Shown: positions 33,929 through 43,651, counted from the first letter of the stretch. The stretch is DNA of 64,000 nucleotides from Gluconacetobacter asukensis (GCF_014174375.1 NZ_JABEQE010000006.1:174015-238014); one strand, 5' to 3'. The notes: a model not told the origin generated them from the sequence alone. Program-made: numbers and translations.

Positions 33929-35130
33929 CAGGCGACTCCTTCCGCGCGCACGGCGGAAACGATCTTGCGGGCCGCATCGCCCAGGTCGCTGGCCGGGATG
34001 ATCTTCAGGCCGGAGCGGGACAGGATTTCTTCGCCTTGCTCGACATTGGTGCCGGCCAGGCGGACCACCAGCGGCACGCGCAGGCCCGTCTCGTGCGAGG
34101 CGGCGACGATGGCTTCGGCGATGATGTCGCAGCGCATGATGCCGCCGAAGATGTTCACCAGGATGCCGCGCACCTTCTGGTCGGACAACACGATGCGGAA
34201 CGCCGCCGCCACCCGCTCGCGCGAGGCGCCCCCGCCGACATCGAGGAAGTTGGCCGGTTCCTCGCCCTCCATCTTGATGATGTCCATGGTCGCCATGGCC
34301 AGGCCGGCCCCGTTGACCATGCAGCCGATGGTGCCGTCCAGCCCGACATAGGCCAGCCCGTGGCGCGCGGCCTCGCGCTCGCGGGGGTCTTCCTCGTTCT
34401 CGTCGCGCAGTTCCTCCAGTTCCGGATGGCGGAACAGGGCGTTGTCGTCGAAGCTCATCTTGGCGTCGAGCGCCACCAGATCGCCCGAGCCGGTGACGAC
34501 CAGCGGATTGATCTCGACGATCGCGGCGTCCAGCGACACGAAGGCCTCGTAGGCCGCGCGCAGCACGGTGGTGAAGGCGCGGATCGAGCGGCCATGCAGG
34601 TCCAGCCGGGCCGCGAGGGTGCGGGCCTGGTAGTCGGACAGGCCGGTGGCGGGGTCGATTGATTCCTTCAGGATGCGTTCGGGCGTGGCGGCGGCGACGT
34701 CCTCGATCGCCATGCCGCCATCCTGCGACGCGACGATGACGATGCGGCCGGTGGCGCGATCGACCAGCAGGGAGAGATAGAGTTCGCGCGCGATCTCGCA
34801 GCCGGCCTCGATATAGAGGCGGCGGACGACGCGTCCGGCTGGGCCGGTCTGGCGGGTGATGAGGGTGCTGTCCAGCATCGCGACGGCGGCCTGCTGCGCA
34901 TCGTCGGGGGTGCGGGCCAGGCGGACGCCGCCCTTGCCGCCGGGATCGTCGGCGAAATGGCCGGCGCCACGGCCGCCGGCATGGATCTGCGCCTTGACGA
35001 CCACGATCGGGCCGCCGATCGTGCGGGCAGCCACCAGGGCCTCGTCGGGTGAACGGACGACCCGCCCGTCCAGCACGGGCATGCCGAATCCCTTCAACAG
35101 GGCTTTCGCCTGATATTCATGTATGTTCAT
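33928..35130 (-). CDS. sucC: Succinyl-CoA synthetase beta subunit
   Basis: A 400-aa subunit with an ATP-grasp domain. [12 protein letters not shown] is the canonical N-terminus, so the ATG at 35130 is used rather than one 27 bp upstream. [12 protein letters not shown] is the nucleotide-binding region, EINPLVV the metal site, and [18 protein letters not shown] and FGGIMRCD the C-terminal ligase domain. sucC is upstream of sucD, co-transcribed. The 214-bp gap to the divergent gene at 35345 has no distinctive element apart from a small hairpin (GCCCTTC/GAAGGGC). Confidence 0.94.
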   Translation of the reverse strand: MNIHEYQAKALLKGFGMPVLDGRVVRSPDEALVAARTIGGPIVVVKAQIHAGGRGAGHFADDPGGKGGVRLARTPDDAQQAAVAMLDSTLITRQTGPAGRVVRRLYIEAGCEIARELYLSLLVDRATGRIVIVASQDGGMAIEDVAAATPERILKESIDPATGLSDYQARTLAARLDLHGRSIRAFTTVLRAAYEAFVSLDAAIVEINPLVVTGSGDLVALDAKMSFDDNALFRHPELEELRDENEEDPREREAARHGLAYVGLDGTIGCMVNGAGLAMATMDIIKMEGEEPANFLDVGGGASRERVAAAFRIVLSDQKVRGILVNIFGGIMRCDIIAEAIVAASHETGLRVPLVVRLAGTNVEQGEEILSRSGLKIIPASDLGDAARKIVSAVRAEGVA

Positions 35131-35344
35131 ACGGTTATGATCCGCGTTTGTTGTCATTGCGCCAGGGGGAGGCCGGGCGGTGTGCCGGTCGCGTATGCGC
35201 CGACTATCGTCTGCATGGCATAATCGGACGGTTTATGCCATCTCCCAGGCTGAAAAGGACTTGTTCAGGCTTCGTATATGCCCTTCTGCACGGAAGGGCG
35301 GGAGAGAGGGAAACGGGGCATGATGGCATGAAAGACGGAGCACG

Positions 35345-36169
35345 ATGAAACACTGGCGCATTGAGCAGATGGATTGGGACAGTTTCGATCCGGCCCGTGT
35401 CGATCCCGACATCGTCCAGCTGGTCAAGGCGGCATCGGTCGTTGAGCGGAACGGCGTGGATTACGCGCTCTATCTGAACAATGTGTTCTTCGATGACCCG
35501 GCCTTCCGCGAGGCGGCGGACAATTGGGCGATCGAGGAAGTGCAGCATGGCGACGCCCTGGGGCGGTGGGCGATGCTGGCCGATCCGTCATGGGATTATC
35601 CGCAGGCGTTCGAACGCTACCGCAAATCGTACAAGCTGGAGCTGGAGGTCGATCGGTCCATTCGCGGGTCGCGCACCGGGGAACTGATTGCGCGCTGCAT
35701 GGTGGAGACCGGGACGTCGTCCTTCTATACCGCGCTGGCCGATGCCACGGAGGAGCCGCTGCTGAAGGCGATCTGCCGGCAGATCGCAGCGGACGAATAC
35801 AGGCATTTCAAGCTGTTCTACGACCACATGAACCGTTACCTGAAGCGCGAGAAGCTGGGCGTGTGGCAGCGTATGCGTATCGCGCTGGGCCGGGTGACGG
35901 AGAGCGAGGACGACGAGCTGGCCTCGGCCTACCACACCACCAACGAGCCGGCCGGCATGCCCTACGACCATGGCCGATGCATTGCGGCTTATATGGCGCG
36001 GGCAATGCGCTATTATCAGCCCAGGCACACCGTGCGCGTCACCGGCATGGTCCTGAAGACCATCGGGATCGCGCCGCATGGCTGGGTGCATGAACTGGTC
36101 GCGCGGGGCATGTATCATCTGATCCGCATACGGCAGAAGAAATTCGCGCGTCAGGCGGCCTTGGCCTGA
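35345..36169 (+). CDS. Ferritin-like di-iron carboxylate protein
   Basis: A 274-aa soluble protein with the four-helix di-iron site of the ferritin-like superfamily: E in SVVERNG, EEVQH in NWAIEEVQHGDA, E in MVETGTSS and DEYRH in AADEYRHFK. This E...ExxH...E...ExxH-type set (with D replacing the usual Glu in the last DExRH) is found in rubrerythrin-, desaturase- and AurF-like enzymes. The Arg/Lys-rich C-terminus may touch membranes. No partner reductase is adjacent. A role in fatty acid or lipid oxidation, or in oxidative defence, is possible; neither is shown. Confidence 0.75.
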   Translation: MKHWRIEQMDWDSFDPARVDPDIVQLVKAASVVERNGVDYALYLNNVFFDDPAFREAADNWAIEEVQHGDALGRWAMLADPSWDYPQAFERYRKSYKLELEVDRSIRGSRTGELIARCMVETGTSSFYTALADATEEPLLKAICRQIAADEYRHFKLFYDHMNRYLKREKLGVWQRMRIALGRVTESEDDELASAYHTTNEPAGMPYDHGRCIAAYMARAMRYYQPRHTVRVTGMVLKTIGIAPHGWVHELVARGMYHLIRIRQKKFARQAALA

Positions 36170-36197
36170 CGGGGACGGGAACCTGGAGGGAGTGACG

Positions 36198-36818
36198 ATG
36201 TTGGTGCGCAAAATGATCGCGGCCGCGAGCCTCGGCCTGACCGCGGCGGTATTATGCCCGGCGGGGGCCGCGCTGGCCCAGCCTTATTCCCTGCCGATCG
36301 CGACGTCGCCCGCAGCGCCGCCGCCCCCCGATGCCGCCGCTGTCGCGGTGCAGCAGGACCTGGCCCAGGTCGGCGTTGCCGCGTTTACCGCGCCCGCCTT
36401 TCGGCCGGCCCTGATCCGGCATGTGGTGCTGTTCCGCTTTCTCAAGGACGTGACGCCGTTTCAGAAGGCCGAGATCGCCCGGCGTTTCCTGGAGCTGGCG
36501 GCCGATTCCCGCCGTCCCGACGGTCGGCCGGTGGTTGAATCGATCGAGACCGGTTTTCAGAACAGTGGCGAGGGCGTGGATGAGGGGTACCAGATGGGGT
36601 TCCTGGTCAGTTTCCGCTCGGAAGGGGACCGGAATTATTATGTCGGTCGTCCGGTCGTGACCCAGCCGGGATTCTTCGATCCCGCGCATGATGCCTTCAA
36701 GGCCTTCGCAGCGCCGTACCTGGCTGGCGTCATGACGTTCGATTATCGCGTGGCGGCGCTGGCGCGTCCGCCGGAGCCTGTGAAAACCGCTGGATCGCGG
36801 GCTGGGCACCGCAAATAA
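36198..36818 (+). CDS. Exported Dabb-fold (stress-responsive alpha/beta barrel) protein
   Basis: A 206-aa protein with a signal peptide (LVRKMIAAASLGLTAAVL, cleavage near ALAQP) and a proline-rich linker. A Dabb-type ferredoxin-like domain follows (~75-185), beginning IRHVVLFRFLKDVTPFQKAE and ending APYLAGVMTFDY. RHVVLFRF is the family's first strand. GGAGGG just upstream selects the ATG at 36198. The secreted form of this usually cytosolic domain is notable. The binding partner is unknown. Confidence 0.75.
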   Translation: MLVRKMIAAASLGLTAAVLCPAGAALAQPYSLPIATSPAAPPPPDAAAVAVQQDLAQVGVAAFTAPAFRPALIRHVVLFRFLKDVTPFQKAEIARRFLELAADSRRPDGRPVVESIETGFQNSGEGVDEGYQMGFLVSFRSEGDRNYYVGRPVVTQPGFFDPAHDAFKAFAAPYLAGVMTFDYRVAALARPPEPVKTAGSRAGHRK

Positions 36819-36863
36819 ACCATCATACTGTATCCCGTTCGTAATAGAATTAAGGGAAACGGG

Positions 36864-38981
36864 ATGTCGGATTCCAGGCGATATGGGCGGAGCGGTTCGG
36901 CGCGGCGCGCATGGTTGTGCGGCGTCGCGCTGCTGACGGCGGCGAGTTGGGGTGGCGGGGCGCGGGCGGCCGAGCAGGCCGTGGCGGCGAAGGTGGCCGA
37001 CGGGGTCGACGCGCCGTCCTATGGCGCCTGGGGCTTCGACGTGGCCGGACGGGATCTGTCGATCGCGCCGGGCAACAATTTCTTCGGCTACGCCAACGGC
37101 CAGGCGGTGCACGACATCGTCATCCCGCCCGACATGACGGCCTATGGGCCGTTCAACATGCTGCACGAACTGTCGCGCAAGCGTGTGCAGGGCATTCTGA
37201 ACGACCTGTCGGCCCATCCGGTGGCCGAGCCCGCGACGGTCGACCAGAAGCTGGGCACCTTCTACGCGACCTTCATGGACGAGAAGGGGATCGAAGCCCT
37301 GGGGACCCGGCCGCTGGCGTCGGATCTGGATGCCGTGCGCGCGGTGAGCGACCGGACAGCCTTCGCCGCCCTGCTGGGACGCGCCCAGACGGGATTCCAG
37401 TATTCGCTGTTCGGGCTGGGTATCCAGCCGGACGCCAAGGACCCGACCGTCTACGCGCTGATGCTGGACCAGGCGGGCCTGGGCATGCCGGATCGGGATT
37501 ATTATCTGAAGCCTGAGCTGGCGGCGAAGAAGACCGCCTACCAGGCCTATGTCCAGCAGGCCCTGACCCTGATCGGCTGGCCGGATGCCGCGCGGCAGGC
37601 CCAGGCCATCGTGGCATTCGAAACGCGGCTGGCGCAGGTCCACTGGGCGCGGCAGGACCTGCGCGACCCCGACAAGATCTATAACCCGATCACGGTCGTC
37701 GACCTGGCCAAGCGTGCGCCGGGCTTCGACTGGACGGCCTATCTGACCGGCGCCGAACTGCCCGAGACGATCGTGAAATCGGGCACGCTGATCGTCGGCG
37801 AACCTGATGCCATTATCGGCGAGGCCCGCATTGCGTCGGAAACGCCCCTGGATACGCTGCGGGCCTGGCTGGCCTTCCATCTGGTGGACAATGCCGCGCA
37901 CTACCTGCCCAAGGCGTTCGTCCAGGCGTCGTTCGACTTCAACGACAAGACGCTGGGTGGCCAGCCGCAATTGCCCGACCGGTGGAAGCGCGGCGTGACC
38001 GCCACCGGCAATGCGATGGGCATGGCGCTGGGCCAGACCTATGTCGCGCGTTATTTCCCGCCGGAATACCGGCAGATGATGGAGTCGCTGACCACCGAGC
38101 TGAAGGCGACCTTCCGCGTGCGGTTGCAGCATAATGCGTGGATGGGCCCGCAGACGCGTGCGGCCGCTGTGCAGAAGCTGGACCATTTCACCATCCAGAT
38201 CGGCTATCCCAAGCGCTGGCGGGATTATGCGACGCTCGTCGTCAAGCAGGGGGATGCCTATGGCAATGCCGGGCGCGCCGTGGGCTTCGAATGGCGCTAC
38301 TGGCTGGGCCATCTGGGCCACCGGGTCGATCGGGACGAGTGGGACATGACCCCGCAGACGGTCAATGCCTACAACAACCCGCTGTTCAACGAGGTTGTGT
38401 TCCCGGCCGCGATCCTGCAGCCGCCCTTCTTCAACCCCAAGGCTGACCCGGCGATCAATTATGGTGCGATCGGCGGTGTGATCGGCCACGAGATGACGCA
38501 TTCCTTCGACGATGAGGGGCGCAAGTTCGACTATCTGGGCCGCCTGAAGGAATGGTGGACCAAGGACGACGAGGCCCGCTTCAACAAGCTGGCCGATCGC
38601 TTCGGCAAGCAGTACGACGCGTTTGAGGTGCTGCCGGGCGCGCATGTGAATGGCAAGCTGACGATGGGCGAGAACATCGCCGATCTTGGCGGCCTGACCC
38701 TGGCGCTGGATGCCTATCATGCCTCGCTGCACGGCAAGCCGGCCCCGGTGATCGGCGGCCTGACGGGGGACCAGCGCGTGTTCCTGGGCTGGGCGCAGGT
38801 CTGGCGGCAGAAGCTGCGTGACGACACCGTTCGCCAGCGGGTGATGACGGACCCGCACTCGCCGCCGCAGGCGCGGGTCAATATCCCCATGCACAATATC
38901 GATGCCTGGTACAAGGCCTGGAACGTCAAGCCGGGCGACACGCTGTATCTGAAGCCCGAGGACCGGGTGAAGATCTGGTAA
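36864..38981 (+). CDS. M13 (neprilysin-like) zinc metallopeptidase
   Basis: A 705-aa secreted or periplasmic peptidase of family M13 (neprilysin/PepO). The signal peptide is at ~1-36. The all-alpha M13 N-domain runs to ~480. VIGHEMTHSFDDEG carries the zinc His residues (HEMTH, ~542-546). GENIADLGG gives the third zinc ligand (Glu ~603). YNNPLFNEVVFPAAILQPPFF is the family's substrate-binding strand, and VNIPMHNIDAWYKAW the C-terminal block. The length is normal. Likely substrates are small peptides in the periplasm. Confidence 0.95.
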   Translation: MSDSRRYGRSGSARRAWLCGVALLTAASWGGGARAAEQAVAAKVADGVDAPSYGAWGFDVAGRDLSIAPGNNFFGYANGQAVHDIVIPPDMTAYGPFNMLHELSRKRVQGILNDLSAHPVAEPATVDQKLGTFYATFMDEKGIEALGTRPLASDLDAVRAVSDRTAFAALLGRAQTGFQYSLFGLGIQPDAKDPTVYALMLDQAGLGMPDRDYYLKPELAAKKTAYQAYVQQALTLIGWPDAARQAQAIVAFETRLAQVHWARQDLRDPDKIYNPITVVDLAKRAPGFDWTAYLTGAELPETIVKSGTLIVGEPDAIIGEARIASETPLDTLRAWLAFHLVDNAAHYLPKAFVQASFDFNDKTLGGQPQLPDRWKRGVTATGNAMGMALGQTYVARYFPPEYRQMMESLTTELKATFRVRLQHNAWMGPQTRAAAVQKLDHFTIQIGYPKRWRDYATLVVKQGDAYGNAGRAVGFEWRYWLGHLGHRVDRDEWDMTPQTVNAYNNPLFNEVVFPAAILQPPFFNPKADPAINYGAIGGVIGHEMTHSFDDEGRKFDYLGRLKEWWTKDDEARFNKLADRFGKQYDAFEVLPGAHVNGKLTMGENIADLGGLTLALDAYHASLHGKPAPVIGGLTGDQRVFLGWAQVWRQKLRDDTVRQRVMTDPHSPPQARVNIPMHNIDAWYKAWNVKPGDTLYLKPEDRVKIW

Positions 38982-39100
38982 CGGCGGGGAGCCTCGCACG
39001 CCGGGAGCAGGGGGCATGCAGGGACGGTTTTTTGGCGTTCCGCCCCTTGCGCAAACGGGTGCCACCTGCTGGAACCACCTCGTGATCGGGGAGAGGTGCG

Positions 39101-39859
39101 ATGACGACGGTGACGCTTGGCCATCCGGAAACCATCCTGCATGCGGCAGCCGCGGCGGCGGTGGTGCGTGTGCTGGAAGCCTATGACCTGGAGGTCGAAT
39201 ATGTCACCGGCAGCCAGGACGAACTGACGGCCGCGATGAAGGCGGGCGGGATCGACCTGTTCGTGTCCGCATGGCTGCCCGATGTCGATGCCCGGTGGTT
39301 GGACCCGTCGCTGGGCATGGATGTGCTGGGTGAGTTGTACAAGCCCGTCTTCGGCTGGTTCATGCCCGAAGGGTGCGCGCCGGATGTGGCCTCGATTGCC
39401 GATCTGGGACGCGATGACGGGGTGGTCAATCGCAATATCGTGGCGCCGGAATCGGCTCTCGAACGGGTTCGGCTCGGCGTTGGGGCCTATGGGCTGACGG
39501 AGCGCGGCTTTACCATCGAGGCCCGTCCCGATGAGGAAGCCTATCAGCACGCGGCAAAGGCGATCGAAGCCGGCGAGGCGTCGATCCTGCCCTTGTGGCA
39601 GCCGCATTTCCTGCATCATGGCGGCCGGCTGCGGCCGCTGGAGGACCCCAGGAACGTGCTGGCCGGCGAGCAGGCCGCCCGGATGCTGGTGCGCCGGGAG
39701 GCACGCGCGGAACTGGATTCCGACCTGCTGGACGAGCTGGACGAGCTGATGCTGGGCCACAAGGTGGTGAGCGCGCTGGAATATGCCGTTCGCTGCGACG
39801 GCATGAGCACCGACGAGGCGGCTGAGGCCTGGCAGCGCGGAAAGCTTCTGCCCCGCTAG
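39101..39859 (+). CDS. Glycine betaine/OpuAC-like substrate-binding protein without signal peptide
   Basis: A 252-aa periplasmic-binding-protein type II fold. VTLGHPETILHAAAAAAVVRVLEAY resembles the OpuAC start, and DLFVSAWLPDVDARWLD has the betaine-pocket Trp. PLWQPHFLHH and ALEYAVRCDGMSTDEAAEAW are the later ligand-binding and closing helices. Unlike transport proteins it has no signal peptide or lipobox, and no permease or ATPase is adjacent. It may be a cytosolic sensor or binding protein, or an enzyme-recruiting domain. It starts a close run with the next two genes and fabD. Confidence 0.78.
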   Translation: MTTVTLGHPETILHAAAAAAVVRVLEAYDLEVEYVTGSQDELTAAMKAGGIDLFVSAWLPDVDARWLDPSLGMDVLGELYKPVFGWFMPEGCAPDVASIADLGRDDGVVNRNIVAPESALERVRLGVGAYGLTERGFTIEARPDEEAYQHAAKAIEAGEASILPLWQPHFLHHGGRLRPLEDPRNVLAGEQAARMLVRREARAELDSDLLDELDELMLGHKVVSALEYAVRCDGMSTDEAAEAWQRGKLLPR

Positions 39860-39863
39860 GGCC

Positions 39864-40748
39864 ATGGAGCATGCTGATTATCTGACCATTGGAACGGCCG
39901 GCGACCTGAGCGAAGCCGATTACTGGCTGTTCGGGGCCATACGGCCGCGTTCATGCCCGTTGTGCGTGCTGGTTGCCGGGGGCGACGCCGCCGTTGCGGC
40001 CCGGCTGGCCGAGGCATTCGGTGCCGGAGGACGGCCCGGTGCGGTTGCCTTTCTCGCGCCCGGCGCGCAGCCCGCGCATTCTGTTCATGACTATATCGAC
40101 TGCGACCTGAGCGCGGATGCGGACCCGCGGGCACGACTGGGAGCCCTGGCCGGCCTGCTGGCGCCCGGCGGGGGGATGCGGATCGCGGTCGCCGCGCCGG
40201 ATGGGCGTGGTGGCGGCTACGATGTCGCGGGGCTGTTCGACCTGCTGGCGGCGGTCGGATTGGCGCCAGTCTGCCTGATGGCGCCGCTGGAATATGACCC
40301 CGCGCTGCTGGATGCTGAGCCAGCCTTTTGTACCGACCTTGATTTCCAGCCTGATCGCGCCCGGGCCTGTCTGACCGAATCGCGGGCGGGGGAGCGGGCG
40401 TTCCATGTGGCTTATGTCCGCCGGGTGGGGGATTGGGTGCGGCGGGCCGATCCGATGGACCGGGATGCTGTGCCGGTTCTGCATGGCGGGGACGGGTTCG
40501 CCCTTTCACGGCTTATGCGGCCGGATAACCGCCTGCCGGTTCGTCTGGGCGGCCATGTGGTGCTGGTGCCGGTACCGTCGCAATCGCGCGGGCTGCTGCC
40601 ACTGATCGATGGCAGGCGCACGATTGGGGACCTGATGGCGATTCTGGACAATCGGGGCGTGGAAGCCGATCAGTTCCGGCAGGTCTGGCGGACGATGTTT
40701 GCCACTTTCGCGGGGCTGAACCGGCTTCTGCTTCAGGCACCGCCGTGA
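39864..40748 (+). CDS. Methyltransferase-like protein of unknown role
   Basis: A 294-aa protein. The middle part resembles a class I SAM methyltransferase fold: CVLVAGGDAAVAARLAEAFGAG at motif I, VHDYIDCDLS at motif II, and LGALAGLLAPGGGMRIAVAAPD at motifs IV/V. The glycine-rich loop is unusual (AGGDAA). The last ~80 residues (ALSRLMRPDNRLPVRLGG, then LLPLIDGRRTIGDLMAIL) resemble a PqqD-like winged-helix tail. It begins 4 bp after the OpuAC-like gene and overlaps the ydcF-like gene. Function is unresolved. Confidence 0.5.
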   Translation: MEHADYLTIGTAGDLSEADYWLFGAIRPRSCPLCVLVAGGDAAVAARLAEAFGAGGRPGAVAFLAPGAQPAHSVHDYIDCDLSADADPRARLGALAGLLAPGGGMRIAVAAPDGRGGGYDVAGLFDLLAAVGLAPVCLMAPLEYDPALLDAEPAFCTDLDFQPDRARACLTESRAGERAFHVAYVRRVGDWVRRADPMDRDAVPVLHGGDGFALSRLMRPDNRLPVRLGGHVVLVPVPSQSRGLLPLIDGRRTIGDLMAILDNRGVEADQFRQVWRTMFATFAGLNRLLLQAPP

Positions 40749-41275
40749 CCGGGCGGCCGGATGCGCCGTTCGCCATCGTGATCTTCGGGGCGGCGGTGCG
40801 TCCCGATGGTACGCCCACGCCGACATTGCGTCGCCGGGTGGCGGCCGCGGTCGCCTTCGGGCGGATGTGCGCGGCGCCGCTGTTCGTGCCGACCGGCGGC
40901 AGCCTGGATGGGCGCCCGGCCGAGGCGCCCGTGATGGCGGACCTGCTGCGTCGGGCGGGTATTCCGGACACGGCGATCATGATCGAGGCGACGGCGCGCG
41001 ATACGCTGGATTCGGTGCTGGCCTGTTCCGCGCTGCTGCGGGCGCGGGGCTATCGCGGCCCCGTTGCGGTTGCCAGCAGCGCGTACCACCTGCCGCGTTG
41101 CCTGGTGCTGATGCGGTTGGCCGGTTGGCGGGTGGTGCGGGTGCCGCCGCCGCCCGTGCCGGCCGCCCGGCGGCTGGCGCGCCGGTGGTTCTGGCGCCTG
41201 CGCGAGGTCCCGGCCCTGCCGTGGGATGCCTTGCTGCTGCTGTGCCGTCGCCGGGATGGCGTGCCCCGCGATTGA
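40745..41275 (+). CDS. YdcF/ElyC (DUF218) family protein
   Basis: A 176-aa member of the YdcF-like family. AIVIFGAAVRPDGTPTPTLRRRV is the typical Rossmann start. PTGGSLDGRPAEAPVM and IEATARDTLDSVLACSALL give the Gly-rich loop and conserved Glu/Asp. VASSAYHLPRCLVLMRLAGW is the family's signature last motif. Members bind SAM (YdcF) or act in envelope biogenesis (ElyC). The GTG overlaps the previous stop by 4 bp. There is no clear TM anchor, so YdcF-like is favoured. Confidence 0.8.
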   Translation: MTGRPDAPFAIVIFGAAVRPDGTPTPTLRRRVAAAVAFGRMCAAPLFVPTGGSLDGRPAEAPVMADLLRRAGIPDTAIMIEATARDTLDSVLACSALLRARGYRGPVAVASSAYHLPRCLVLMRLAGWRVVRVPPPPVPAARRLARRWFWRLREVPALPWDALLLLCRRRDGVPRD

Positions 41276-41343
41276 CAGGCGCCGCGTCCTGTCGGCATCT
41301 CGCGGACCGGAACGCGAGATTTCTTTTGGATAATGAGGACAGC

Positions 41344-42315
41344 ATGACCGTTCACGCCTTCATCTTCCCCGGTCAGGGTAGCCAGTCCGTTGGGATGGGG
41401 GCCGAACTGGCCGCTGCCTTCGCACCGGCGCGCGAGGTGTTCGAGGAAGTCGATGACGCGCTGGAGCAGAAGCTCTCGACCCTGATGTTCGAAGGGCCGA
41501 TGGAGGAACTGACCCGCACTGAAAATACGCAGCCTGCCCTGATGGCGGTGTCGTTGGCGGTGCTGCGGGTGCTGGAGAAGGAAGGCGGGCTGGAGCTGAA
41601 GCGCGCGGCCGCGCTGGTGGCCGGTCATTCGCTGGGTGAGTATTCGGCATTGGCGGCGGCGAGGTCGCTGGGGATTGCCCAGACGGCGCGCCTGCTGCGC
41701 CTGCGCGGCACGGCGATGCAGAAGGCGGTGCCGGCGGGCGAAGGCGGCATGGCCGCGCTGATTGGTGTGGACCTTGAGCAGGCGCGTGCGATCTGCGCCG
41801 AGGCCGCGATCCTGCGCGTGGAGGGCGAGCCGGACCGGAGCGAGATCATCGAGGTCGCCAATGATAATGGCGGCGGGCAGATCGTCATTTCGGGCCGGGC
41901 GACGGCCATCGAGCGCGCGATCGCGGTCGCCAAGGCGCGCGGGGTGAAGCGGGCGGTGGTGCTGCCGGTTTCGGCGCCGTTCCATTGCTCGCTGATGGCG
42001 CCGGCGGCCGATGCGATGGGTGAGGCGCTGGAACGGGCCGAGATCGCCGCGCCGGTGGTGCCGCTGGTGGCCAATGTCTCGGCGGCGAAGGTGACCGACC
42101 CGCAGGCGATTCGCGACCTGCTGGTGCGCCAGGTGACGGGCACCGTGCGCTGGCGCGAGAGTGTCGAGGCCATGACGGCGATGGGCGTCGACAGTTTCGT
42201 GGAACTGGGGGCCGGCAAGGTCCTGTCGGGGCTGGTCCGGCGCATCGCACCCGAAGCGGCGACACGCTCGGTCGGCACCCCGGCGGATATCGAGGCGTTC
42301 CTCGCGTCTCTCTGA
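41344..42315 (+). CDS. fabD: Malonyl-CoA:ACP transacylase
   Basis: A 323-aa transferase loading malonyl groups on ACP. FIFPGQGSQSVGMG is the N-terminal signature. GHSLGEYSA carries the nucleophile Ser (~S96), and SAPFHCSLM carries the catalytic His. The EIIEVANDNGGGQIVISG strand is standard. The start is the ATG at 41344 with an AT-richer upstream spacer. It opens the fabD-fabG-acpP-fabF-mltG cluster. Confidence 0.96.
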   Translation: MTVHAFIFPGQGSQSVGMGAELAAAFAPAREVFEEVDDALEQKLSTLMFEGPMEELTRTENTQPALMAVSLAVLRVLEKEGGLELKRAAALVAGHSLGEYSALAAARSLGIAQTARLLRLRGTAMQKAVPAGEGGMAALIGVDLEQARAICAEAAILRVEGEPDRSEIIEVANDNGGGQIVISGRATAIERAIAVAKARGVKRAVVLPVSAPFHCSLMAPAADAMGEALERAEIAAPVVPLVANVSAAKVTDPQAIRDLLVRQVTGTVRWRESVEAMTAMGVDSFVELGAGKVLSGLVRRIAPEAATRSVGTPADIEAFLASL

Positions 42316-42358
42316 CGGCGAGGCTGTGATGAGTGGTTTTTCAGGCAAGGACGGGCTG

Positions 42359-43108
42359 ATGTTCAGGTTGGATGGCAAGACCGCGCTGGTGACGGGCGCA
42401 TCGGGGGGGATCGGCGCCGCGATTGCGCGGACCCTGCATGCCCAGGGGGCGCGGGTGGTGCTTTCCGGTACGCGTGAGGCCGTGCTGGCCGCGGTGGCGG
42501 CCGAGATCGCGCCCGATGGCGAGCGGGTCCATGTGTGCCCGGCCGACCTGTCCGACCCGGCCGCGGCCGATGCGCTGGTGTCGGCCGCCGAGGTCGCGGC
42601 CGGCGCGCCGCTGGACATCCTGGTCAACAATGCCGGCCTGACGCGTGACGGGCTGGCGATTCGCATGAAGGACGAGGACTGGAACCGCGTCCTCGAGGTG
42701 GACCTGGCGGCGCCCTTCCGCCTGTGCCGCGCCGTGCTGAAGGGCATGCTGCGCCGCCGGGCCGGGCGAATCGTCAGCATCGCCTCGATCGTCGGTGTGA
42801 CCGGCAATGCCGGCCAGGCGAATTATGCGGCGGCCAAGGCGGGCATGATCGGCATGACCAAGTCCCTGGCGCAGGAAGCCGGGTCGCGCGGCGTGACCGT
42901 CAATGTCGTGGCGCCGGGCTTCGTCCAGACCGCGATGACCGATGTGCTCTCGGAAGGGCAGCGCGAGAAGCTGCTGGGCGGCATTCCGCTGGGTCGCATG
43001 GGAAAGCCCGAGGATATTGCTGCCGCCGTCGCCTATCTGACGTCGGACGAGGCCGGCTGGATCACGGGCACGACGCTGAACGTCAACGGCGGGATGGCGA
43101 TGCCCTGA
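42359..43108 (+). CDS. fabG: 3-oxoacyl-ACP reductase
   Basis: A 249-aa short-chain dehydrogenase making 3-hydroxyacyl-ACP with NADPH. TGASGGIGAAIA binds the cofactor. LVNNAGLT and the catalytic Ser-Tyr-Lys set (SIASIVG, NYAAAKAG) are present, and LGRMGKPEDIA is the C-terminal FabG marker. The start MFRLDGKTALVTGA is the conventional one; an upstream in-frame ATG at 42329 would add ten residues. It lies between fabD and acpP, as usual. Confidence 0.95.
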   Translation: MFRLDGKTALVTGASGGIGAAIARTLHAQGARVVLSGTREAVLAAVAAEIAPDGERVHVCPADLSDPAAADALVSAAEVAAGAPLDILVNNAGLTRDGLAIRMKDEDWNRVLEVDLAAPFRLCRAVLKGMLRRRAGRIVSIASIVGVTGNAGQANYAAAKAGMIGMTKSLAQEAGSRGVTVNVVAPGFVQTAMTDVLSEGQREKLLGGIPLGRMGKPEDIAAAVAYLTSDEAGWITGTTLNVNGGMAMP

Positions 43109-43230
43109 TCGCCGGGGGAGCACGCTGATTCCGCTGGACGCAGGCAGGGATATGGCGGACAACAATCCGATTTTGCGGGGCCGGTTTCGGGGTTTGGCAG
43201 CGGATTGTGACGGAAAGAAGATCCGCCGCC

Positions 43231-43260
43231 TTGGCTATTGCCGGGGAACCGTGCTAATCC
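43231..43260 (+). promoter_or_regulatory. Possible acpP promoter
   Basis: TTGGCT (43231-43236) and TAATCC (43255-43260), 18-bp spacer, in the 276-bp gap between fabG and acpP. An own promoter for acpP is plausible because ACP is needed in excess over the Fab enzymes. The match to consensus is modest. Nothing else is recognised in the gap. Confidence 0.25.
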
Positions 43261-43384
43261 GCCGCTGCTTCGTCCGGAAGCGGGCTGGGCATGTTCCGGC
43301 GGTTCCGCTTCGCGGGACGTCAGACAGGACGAATGAATTTCGAACCGCCCGTATCTCATTGGGGCAGACAGGAAGCGAAGACAG

Positions 43385-43624
43385 ATGAGCGAAATCGCTG
43401 ACAAGGTTAAGAAGATTGTGGTCGAGCACCTCGGTGTCGAGGAAAGCAAGGTCACGCCGGAGGCCTCCTTCATCGACGATCTGGGCGCGGACAGCCTGGA
43501 CACGGTCGAACTGGTGATGGCCTTCGAAGAGGCTTTCAGCGTCGAGATCCCGGAAGATGCGGCTGAGAAGATCGCCACCGTGAAGGACGCGATCGACTAC
43601 ATCGAGAAGCAGAAGGCCGCCTGA
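43385..43624 (+). CDS. acpP: Acyl carrier protein
   Basis: A 79-aa ACP of primary fatty acid synthesis. [18 protein letters not shown] has the phosphopantetheine-bearing Ser (S37). It is acidic and four-helical, ending EKQKAA. It is clearly distinct from the second ACP at 58685, which sits with the serine palmitoyltransferase gene. Confidence 0.98.
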   Translation: MSEIADKVKKIVVEHLGVEESKVTPEASFIDDLGADSLDTVELVMAFEEAFSVEIPEDAAEKIATVKDAIDYIEKQKAA

Positions 43625-43651
43625 GGCTGCTATTACCGAACGTCGGATTTT

